DNA of 64,000 nt. Source: Schlegelella aquatica. GTDB lineage: Bacteria > Pseudomonadota > Gammaproteobacteria > Burkholderiales > Burkholderiaceae_C. The translations under genes and the position numbers were made by a program. The stretch covers positions 2,771,001 to 2,835,000 of the forward strand of contig NZ_CP110257.1 of NCBI RefSeq assembly GCF_026013905.1, in the 5' to 3' direction. The notes below the pieces were generated by a model that worked only from the letters and a program-made list of their open reading frames with translations, was not told the DNA's origin and made no database searches. Below are positions 55,227 to 64,000 of the stretch, piece by piece; position 1 is the first letter of the stretch, and each line of letters starts with the position of its first letter.

Positions 55227-56836
55227 CAGGCGAGTATCACCTCACGGCCGCTCAGCCGTTTGGCCAGGCCCGTCGAGAGCTTGGCCACCAGGCCGTAGAT
55301 GGACAACTGCGGATTGGCACCGATGCTGGTCGGAAAGAGCGAACCGTCGTGGACGCTCAGGTTGTCGACCTGCCAGTGCCGCCCGTCGGGCCGCACGACG
55401 CCCAGCTTCTCGCTGCCGGCCATGGCGCAGCCGCCCATCACATGGGCGCTCACCACGCGCAGCAACAGAGGCTCCATCGGCAACTCGGCGATCCCCCGCC
55501 GCGCCTCGGCCCAGCTCGTCCACGGCTGGGCGCGCTCATGCACCGGCAGCACCTGCTGGGCGCCCGCGGCGAACTGGATTTCGGCCATGCTCAGGAGCGC
55601 TCGCCTCGCCCCCTCGAAGACGAAGTCGTTGAGCGGGTAGTCCAGCACGGGGCTGCCGTCGTCGCGCAAGGCCACCACGCCCCCGGGCGATTGCGGGTGG
55701 AAGCCGTCGCGCATCAGCGCGATCAGCACCTGGGCGTGCGGAAAGAGCTTCAGCATCTCCAGCTGCTCACGCCCGTAGCCCGACATCGTGGTCGCGAAGA
55801 TCACCGGATGCAGCGGCGGCGCCTCGAGCTTGTAGCCGATCGGCCCGTCGATCGGTTGCGTGTGCAGGAAGTGGTCCGTATAGATCGACTGCGGCGCCCC
55901 TTGCCAGCCCTCGACCCGCTGCTCGAAGGTGGCCGCCGAGATCACCACCGGGTGCAAGAAGGTGCGCCGCCCCAGCCGCTCGTGCGGATCAGGCAGCTTC
56001 GAACGCATCAGCAGCGCCGGCGAATTGATCGCACCTCCCGCCACCACGTAGTGCGTCGCCACGACGCGGGTCTCCGGGCCGAGGGGCGATCCGTCCGGGC
56101 GCACCGCCCGGCAGATCAGCGCGGCCACGCGCCCCTGCGCCAGCTCCAGCCGCTCCGCCCGCGTCTCCACCAGCAACTGCGCCCCGGCGTCCAGCGCCGC
56201 CGGCAGCGTGGTCACCAGCATCGATTGCTTGGCATTCGTCGGGCAGCCCATGCCGCACGAGCCGAGGTTCCAGCAGCCGTTCACATTGCGAGGGATGACG
56301 CGCGCCTCCAACCCCAGCTGGGCGGCCCCGCGCCGCAGCACCTCGTTGTTCTCGTTGGGAGGCACCGCCCAGGGCGCCACATGCAGACGGCGCTCGGCCC
56401 GCTCGAACCAAGGCTGCATCGCCGCCGGGCTCATCTCGTCGAGCCCGAAGTGGCGTTGCCAGTACTCCAGGGTGGCCGGGGGCGTGCGGAACGAACTCGT
56501 CCAGTTCACCGTCGTCGAGCCCCCCACGCAGCGGCCTTGGAGGATGGTGATCCCCTTGTCGGCCGTCTTGCGGGCCGCCGATTCCTGGTACAGCGCCGGG
56601 TAGGCTTCTTCTTCGCGCTGGCGGAAATCGCTGCTGCTCTTGAGCGGCCCTTCCTCCACCAGCACCACGTGCAGTCCGGCGCGGCTCAGCACCTCCGCCG
56701 TGATGCCCGCGCCCGCCCCGCTGCCCACGATCGCGACGTCGCACGTCAGGCGGGCCGGCAGCGGTCCATGAGGCCCGCCCGCCACTTTCCATCCTCGGGC
56801 AAGGCCCTGCTTGATCGGGTCCGGCAATCGGCTCAT
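55226..56836 (-). CDS. GMC-family FAD oxidoreductase
   Basis: A 536-aa GMC flavoprotein that oxidises an alcohol or sterol. The FAD motif is VAIVGSGAGAGITAEVLSR (34-52). GRCVGGSTTVNW is the family loop, and the C-terminus has HVMGGCAM and IGANPQLSIYGLVAKL, with the usual His/Asn pair. There is a Cys-rich segment (CWNLGSCGMGC). It has no signal of its own, so it may be exported with the Tat-signal partner encoded upstream. Electron acceptor unknown. Confidence 0.88.
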   Translation of the reverse strand: MSRLPDPIKQGLARGWKVAGGPHGPLPARLTCDVAIVGSGAGAGITAEVLSRAGLHVVLVEEGPLKSSSDFRQREEEAYPALYQESAARKTADKGITILQGRCVGGSTTVNWTSSFRTPPATLEYWQRHFGLDEMSPAAMQPWFERAERRLHVAPWAVPPNENNEVLRRGAAQLGLEARVIPRNVNGCWNLGSCGMGCPTNAKQSMLVTTLPAALDAGAQLLVETRAERLELAQGRVAALICRAVRPDGSPLGPETRVVATHYVVAGGAINSPALLMRSKLPDPHERLGRRTFLHPVVISAATFEQRVEGWQGAPQSIYTDHFLHTQPIDGPIGYKLEAPPLHPVIFATTMSGYGREQLEMLKLFPHAQVLIALMRDGFHPQSPGGVVALRDDGSPVLDYPLNDFVFEGARRALLSMAEIQFAAGAQQVLPVHERAQPWTSWAEARRGIAELPMEPLLLRVVSAHVMGGCAMAGSEKLGVVRPDGRHWQVDNLSVHDGSLFPTSIGANPQLSIYGLVAKLSTGLAKRLSGREVILA

Positions 56837-56858
56837 CGTGAGGTATCGGTCAGGAGTG

Positions 56859-57365
56859 TCAGAGGTCGGTGGGGCCGGGATAACCCATCACGCCCCAGGC
56901 GATCGGCTGCGAGAAGTAGCTGCCAGCCGTCAGGTCCCGCAGCGCCTGGTAGGCCTGCCGGCGCAGCAGCAGCCGCGAGTGCCGCATCGATTCCAGCGAC
57001 GCTTGTACCTGCTCGACGCTCGCCTCGCCCCACGGTGCGTCCAACCCGGCGAACGTGACCCGCCCTGCGGGCGACGCCAGGATCGCGAGCAACTGCGACA
57101 ACTCGGCGCGCACCGCCGGCGGCAGGCCGCCGATGTACTGCTCCAATCGGTCGATTTGCGCCAGCAGCTCGGCATCGCGCCGGTCCGACGCGGGCGGCAG
57201 ACTGCCGTCCAGCACCCCGAGCGAGACGGCGCGCAGCACCTCGCGGGCTCCGCGACTGAGGCGGCCGCCTTCCAGGCCCGGACGCACCGTGGCCACCATC
57301 CCTCCGGCCACCGCGAAGGCAATGGCAGAGCCCAGTCCCACCTTGAGCCAGGTTCGTCGTCGCAT
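56859..57365 (-). CDS. Tat-exported small subunit (gluconate 2-dehydrogenase subunit 3-like)
   Basis: A 168-aa protein beginning with RRRTWLKVGLGSAIAFAVAG, a twin-arginine signal, followed by a helical domain like subunit 3 of gluconate 2-dehydrogenase. This subunit family carries the Tat signal for GMC partners. It is 22 bases upstream of the GMC gene. No cytochrome subunit is found in the window. The start ATG 57365 is chosen because it begins just before the twin Arg. Confidence 0.8.
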   Translation of the reverse strand: MRRRTWLKVGLGSAIAFAVAGGMVATVRPGLEGGRLSRGAREVLRAVSLGVLDGSLPPASDRRDAELLAQIDRLEQYIGGLPPAVRAELSQLLAILASPAGRVTFAGLDAPWGEASVEQVQASLESMRHSRLLLRRQAYQALRDLTAGSYFSQPIAWGVMGYPGPTDL

Positions 57366-57609
57366 TCGGGCAGTGTGACGCGCCGACCCGCATCCCGCCA
57401 GGGGCAAAACCCCCAGGGGCAGCGGCGCGCGTCAATCCGGTCACTTCCGCCCGCCGGCTCGGTTCTCGGTCTCCTCCCGCTCTCCTCGACCCTGCCTCCT
57501 CCGCCCCCCGGCCCCACCCTCCTTGCCCGCCGTCGCGTCGCCTGGGTGACGGCCGCTCAGGGAAACTGCGGTAGGCGGGGGCGCGCACGGCCCTCAACAA
57601 TCTGGCCCC

Positions 57610-59325
57610 ATGAAGATCGCCGACGGAGTTCCCGCATCCGCCCTCAAGCCCTGGCTCAAGAGCTATCCGCCTCACGTGCCGGCCGAGGTCGACATCAACC
57701 AGTACCGCAGCCTGGTCGAGCTGCTCGAAGAGGCGTTCCGCAAGTACGCCGGCCGCACTGCGGCGGTGTGCATGGAGCGCCCGATCACCTTCCGCGAGAT
57801 CGACGAGCAGTCGGCCGCGCTCGGTGCGTGGCTGCAACACAAGGGGCTGGCCCCCGGTGCACGCGTGGCCATCATGATGCCCAACGTGCTGCAGTACACC
57901 ATCGCCATCCCGGCGGTCCTGCGCGCCGGCTACGCGGTCGTCAACGTCAACCCGCTCTATACCCCGCGCGAGCTCGAGCACCAGCTCAAGGACTCCGGCG
58001 CCGAGGCCATCATCATCCTCGAGAACTTCGCCAAGACCTTGCAGGAGGTGATCGACGACACCCCCGTCAAGCACGTGGTCCTGGCCTCGCTCGGTGACCT
58101 GCTCGGCCCGTTCAAGGGCCGCTTCATCAACTTCGCGGTGCGGCACCTGCGCAAGATGGTGCCCGAGTTCAAGCTGCCGCTCGACCACGGCCGTACCGTC
58201 ACACGATTCAACGCCGCAGTGGCCGAAGGCTCGCGCCTCTCCCTGCGCCGCGTCGAATGCAAGGCCGACGACGTCGCATTCCTGCAGTACACCGGCGGCA
58301 CCACGGGCGTCTCCAAAGGCGCCACGCTGCTGCACCGCAACGTCGTCGCCAACATCATCCAAGTCGAGGCCTGGTTCAAGCCGGTGCTGGACAAGCTGGG
58401 CGACAAGCAGCTCACCGTCGTGTGCGCGCTACCCCTCTACCACATCTTCGCGCTCACCGTGTGCTACATGATGGGCGCGCGCCTGGGGATGAAGAACCTG
58501 CTCATCCCCAACCCGCGCGACATTCCGGGCCTCATCAGGACGCTGCGCAACTACCGCGTCAACATGTTCCCGGCCGTCAACACGCTGTTCAACGCGCTCG
58601 CCAACGACCCCGAGTTCGCCAAACTCGACTTCTCCGAGCTCGTGGTCAGCAACGGCGGCGGCATGGCCGTGCAAGCTGCCACCGCCGAGAAGTGGCTGAA
58701 GATCACCGGCTGCCCGGTGGTCGAAGGGTACGGCCTGTCCGAAACCTCGCCTGTGGTCACCAGCAACCGGCTCGACCTCACGCAGTTCACGGGCACCATC
58801 GGCCTGCCGATTCCCTCCACCGAAGTGTCCATCCGCGACGACGAGGGCAACGAAGTGCCCTTCGGGCAGCCCGGCGAGATCTGCATCCGTGGGCCCCAGG
58901 TCATGGCGGGCTACTGGAACCGACCGGACGAAACCGCCAAGGTCATGACGGCCGACGGGTTCTTCAAGTCGGGGGACGTCGGCGTGATGGACGAGACCGG
59001 CTACGTCAAGATCGTCGACCGCAAGAAGGACATGATCCTCGTGTCGGGCTTCAACGTCTACCCGAACGAGATCGAGCAGGTGGTCAACATGCACCCCGGC
59101 GTGCTCGAGTGCGCCGCGGTCGGGGTCCCCGACGCCAAGTCCGGCGAGGCGGTCAAGCTCTTCGTCGTCAAGAAAGACCCGGCGCTTGCCGAAGAGGACC
59201 TCATGGAGTACTGTCGCGAGAACTTCACCGGCTACAAACGGCCCAAGTACATCGAGTTCCGCGATGAGTTGCCCAAGTCCAACGTCGGCAAGATCCTGCG
59301 CCGCGAACTGCGCGGCAGCCAGTGA
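57610..59325 (+). CDS. fadD: Long-chain fatty acid-CoA ligase
   Basis: An AMP-forming acyl-CoA synthetase (571 aa) that activates long-chain fatty acids. The phosphate loop YTGGTTGVSKGA, the AMP-binding GYGLSETSP, and the late GDVGVMDETGYVKIVDRKKDMI with a catalytic Lys near the end (PKSNVGKILRREL) are all present. Length is in the FadD range. It is divergent from the GMC operon with a 244-base gap and has no clear ribosome-binding site. Confidence 0.95.
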   Translation: MKIADGVPASALKPWLKSYPPHVPAEVDINQYRSLVELLEEAFRKYAGRTAAVCMERPITFREIDEQSAALGAWLQHKGLAPGARVAIMMPNVLQYTIAIPAVLRAGYAVVNVNPLYTPRELEHQLKDSGAEAIIILENFAKTLQEVIDDTPVKHVVLASLGDLLGPFKGRFINFAVRHLRKMVPEFKLPLDHGRTVTRFNAAVAEGSRLSLRRVECKADDVAFLQYTGGTTGVSKGATLLHRNVVANIIQVEAWFKPVLDKLGDKQLTVVCALPLYHIFALTVCYMMGARLGMKNLLIPNPRDIPGLIRTLRNYRVNMFPAVNTLFNALANDPEFAKLDFSELVVSNGGGMAVQAATAEKWLKITGCPVVEGYGLSETSPVVTSNRLDLTQFTGTIGLPIPSTEVSIRDDEGNEVPFGQPGEICIRGPQVMAGYWNRPDETAKVMTADGFFKSGDVGVMDETGYVKIVDRKKDMILVSGFNVYPNEIEQVVNMHPGVLECAAVGVPDAKSGEAVKLFVVKKDPALAEEDLMEYCRENFTGYKRPKYIEFRDELPKSNVGKILRRELRGSQ

Positions 59326-59439
59326 GCGGCGCCGTGGCATGACGATGCTGCGCCCCTCGCCGGGCGGCGGCCGCCACACCGGCGGCAGTGTCTTGGGGGC
59401 TCACCGTCACAGGTGCCCCGATGCCCGGCCCCACGCGCG

Positions 59440-60378
59440 ATGATTGCCCTCGGAAGCGGGTGGCCTGCCGGCATCGTCCTGCTGGAGCGAGGGTGGCTCT
59501 CGGCGAACAACATCGTGCTGCTACCGCCCGAGCCCGACGCCCCGGGAGTGGTGGTCGACACCGGCTACGTTACCCACGCGGCACAAACCTTGGCCTTGGT
59601 GCGCCACGCGCTGCAAGGCCGCCCGCTGGCGCGGATCGTCAACACCCACCTGCACTCGGACCATTGCGGAGGCAACGCCGCCCTGCAGAACGCCTTCGGC
59701 AGCCCCGTCGCCATCCCCCCCGGAGAAGCAGAGGCCGTACGCCACTGGGACCTGGATCGCCTCAGCTACCGGTTCACCGGTCAGCAATGCGCACCGTTCC
59801 GGTTCGATGAGCTCCTGCATCCCGGCAGTCGACACACCTGGGGGGGCCGCACCTGGGAGGTCCACGCCGCCCCCGGCCACGACCCTCACGCCGTCATGCT
59901 GTTTGAGCCCGACAGCGGCACACTGATCTCCGGCGACGCCCTGTGGGAGAACGGCTTTGGCGTCGTCTTTCCCGAGATCGAGGGCGAGCAGGCGCTCGAC
60001 GAGGTGCACGCGAGCCTCGATCTGATCGCGGCACTCCGTCCCCGACGCGTGATCCCCGGCCACGGCAGCGCGTTCTCGCAGGTTGACGCCGCCCTCGAGA
60101 AAGCGCATCGGCGCTTGGCTCAGTTCCGCAGCGACCCCTTGAAGCACGGATGGTACGCCGCGAAAGTGCTCGTCAAGTTCCACCTGCTCGAAGTCCAGCG
60201 CGAGCCTTTGTCCTCCCTCCGGTCCTGGATGGAGCACACTCCCTACTTCGGCCTCATTCACAGCCGGTACTTCGGGTCGACCCCTTGGCCCCAATGGCAG
60301 GAGGCCCTGCTGTCTGCCCTGCTGGAAGGCGGCGCGGCCCGCCGGGAAGGAGACGACATCGCCGATGGCGATGCTTGA
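59440..60378 (+). CDS. Metallo-beta-lactamase-fold hydrolase
   Basis: A 312-aa MBL-fold hydrolase. Metal motifs are THLHSDHCGGN, GHDPHAVM, SGDALWENG and GHGSAFS, so it is likely a dizinc enzyme. A second family-like C-terminal helical region follows. ATG at 59440 is preferred, GTG at 59413 is possible; neither has a strong ribosome-binding site. Convergent with the rRNA operon. Substrate unknown. Confidence 0.82.
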   Translation: MIALGSGWPAGIVLLERGWLSANNIVLLPPEPDAPGVVVDTGYVTHAAQTLALVRHALQGRPLARIVNTHLHSDHCGGNAALQNAFGSPVAIPPGEAEAVRHWDLDRLSYRFTGQQCAPFRFDELLHPGSRHTWGGRTWEVHAAPGHDPHAVMLFEPDSGTLISGDALWENGFGVVFPEIEGEQALDEVHASLDLIAALRPRRVIPGHGSAFSQVDAALEKAHRRLAQFRSDPLKHGWYAAKVLVKFHLLEVQREPLSSLRSWMEHTPYFGLIHSRYFGSTPWPQWQEALLSALLEGGAARREGDDIADGDA

Positions 60379-60545
60379 CCGTCCCGCGGGTCTGGGCCAC
60401 GCAGAGTCTCCGCGACGCCTCCTCGCCCCCGTTCGATAGGCCGCCCTGCCTGTCCCCCGCCTTCGGAGGCCCTCACCGCCCCGCCCGACCGGCGGGGGCG
60501 AGGTCGGTGCGCAGGCGTTTTGCTGGACCGAGCCCTAAAAAGAAC

Positions 60546-60578
60546 AAACCCCCGCTGCATGAGGTGCGGCGGGGGTTT
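60546..60578 (-). terminator. Terminator of the rRNA operon
   Basis: AAACCCCCGC (60546-60555) and GCGGGGGTTT (60569-60578) form a 10-bp hairpin, followed on the minus strand by GTTCTTTTTAG. This is the rho-independent terminator at the end of the rRNA transcript, and the AAA side can also serve the convergent gene. Confidence 0.85.
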
Positions 60579-60590
60579 GAGGGGTTAATA

Positions 60591-60705
60591 GCCTGACGAT
60601 GTCCTACTTTCACACGGGAACCCGCACTATCATCGGCGCTGAGGCGTTTCACTGTCCTGTTCGGGATGGGAAGGAGTGGGACCACCTCGCTATGGTCATC
60701 AGGCA
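60591..60705 (-). rRNA. rrf: 5S ribosomal RNA
   Basis: The minus strand reads TGCCTGATGACCATAGCGAG near 60705 and ends ATCGTCAGGC near 60591, with the CCGATGATAGTGCGGG and GTGTGAAAGTAGG segments of 5S rRNA. About 115 bases. The ends pair as the terminal stem. Confidence 0.95.
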
Positions 60706-60914
60706 TAACTTGTCGCCGGCTCGAGCCTTGGGGGGCTGGGCCGACCAATTCGCAGAGTCGAGCAACGATCACGGACGATGTCGTGTCCGGGGATCGATCA
60801 GCAGAAGATGATTGCACCACCAGGCGAAGCACGGTGGGCTTCGCACGGCCAGAGCGTCGAACGCTCTTGGCGATACGGTCGGTTCTTGCGGTTCGCGCAG
60901 AACATCAAGGTTAT

Positions 60915-63782
<2,868 letters not shown>

Positions 63783-63789
<7 letters not shown>

Positions 63790-63800
63790 CTATAACTTTG
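63783..63800 (-). repeat. 5' strand of 23S processing stem
   Basis: CTTGACCCTATAACTTTG (plus strand) is the partner of 60906-60923 and brackets the 23S 5' end. It defines the processing stem of the precursor. Confidence 0.7.
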
Positions 63801-64000
63801 ACGTCTTCCGACGCCCGGTCAAGAACCGTTCGATCGATGGCTCGATCGATTGAGTATCGCGTTGTGCCGCACTTCACTCTCACGCGTTGCTCGCGTTCGA
63901 ATTGAAGTCTGGTGACGCAATCATCTTGTCGCCGACAGCTCCACGCACCTTCCGGTGCCGCCGCCGGCAACGCTGATTCGACTCTACGAATTGTTAAAGA
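63790..64000 (-). other. 16S-23S internal transcribed spacer (partial)
   Basis: The region upstream of 23S on the minus strand contains no gene. No tRNA is seen in the 211 bases shown; tRNA-Ile/Ala and 16S, if present, lie beyond the right edge. It ends in a boxA-like motif. Confidence 0.8.
63991..64000 (-). promoter_or_regulatory. boxA-like antitermination motif
   Basis: The minus strand reads TCTTTAACAA at the window edge, matching the core of the rRNA boxA (TGCTCTTTAACA). It is the site for Nus-factor antitermination in the spacer. Only part of the motif is inside the window. Confidence 0.7.

Noticed and set aside
63793..64000. tRNA gene in the 23S upstream spacer
   Set aside because: No cloverleaf or TTCGA-type arm with matching acceptor ends could be read in the shown part.

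Overview
This window is 64 kb of GC-rich chromosome from a betaproteobacterium, most likely of the order Burkholderiales (Comamonadaceae/Sphaerotilaceae-type relatives). The placement rests on the 23S/5S rRNA sequence style, the two-subunit glycyl-tRNA synthetase, a Bug-type solute-binding protein, a fused B12-dependent acyl-CoA mutase (IcmF), a PEP-CTERM protein and the gene order hslV-hslU near coaX. The genus cannot be fixed by reading alone. There is no prophage, insertion sequence, CRISPR array or tRNA gene. It is ordinary chromosomal backbone with some decayed genes and several regulatory signals worth following.

Positions 1-11.7 kb are all on the minus strand. A TRAP transporter (dctP, dctQ, and dctM running off the left edge) lies downstream of a fatty-acid/branched-chain acyl-CoA block: acyl-CoA dehydrogenase, SDR, MaoC hydratase, thiolase, aceK, carbonic anhydrase, a broken thioesterase, isovaleryl-CoA dehydrogenase, a PaaI thioesterase and a MerR regulator that I call LiuR. 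A near-palindromic operator lies before the PaaI/ivd genes and, with one arm degraded, between liuR and a divergent metallo-beta-lactamase-fold gene. It recurs almost unchanged 20 kb away in front of icmF, which joins isovaleryl/isobutyryl-CoA chemistry into one predicted regulon.

From 11.8 to 24.7 kb: the MBL-fold hydrolase, a LysR/EamA-exporter divergent pair, a zinc peptidase, then a long minus-strand housekeeping run (corC, lnt, glyQ, glyS, two tandem gmhB copies, plsC). The second gmhB copy has lost its nucleophilic Asp. A CobW-type zinc GTPase follows on the plus strand behind an 18-bp perfect palindrome.

From 24.9 to 36.2 kb: dksA with a long Lys/Ala/Pro-rich N-terminal extension and a zinc finger reduced to one Cys, a STAS-like protein, hslVU, coaX, a small Cys-rich protein, icmF, and a type II secretion/pilus ATPase gene destroyed by an internal deletion with frameshift.

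From 36.2 to 46.7 kb: a YdjM-type membrane protein, a protease-MoxR-DUF58-VWA operon, a noncoding stretch with seven tandem 11-bp repeats, a two-gene operon of unknown small proteins, amn (predicted leaderless), an orphan Bug protein and a CoA-transferase.

From 46.8 to 60.4 kb: a noncanonical EF-G paralog lacking the catalytic switch II His, a small basic protein, a PEP-CTERM protein, an HDOD protein, a TPMT-like methyltransferase, an Lrp/AsnC regulator divergent from hpd-phhA (phenylalanine/tyrosine degradation), a Tat protein-GMC oxidoreductase-lipase operon, fadD and a second MBL-fold protein. The right end is the 3' part of an rRNA operon on the minus strand: terminator, 5S, 23S, and the start of the 16S-23S spacer with a boxA-like motif.
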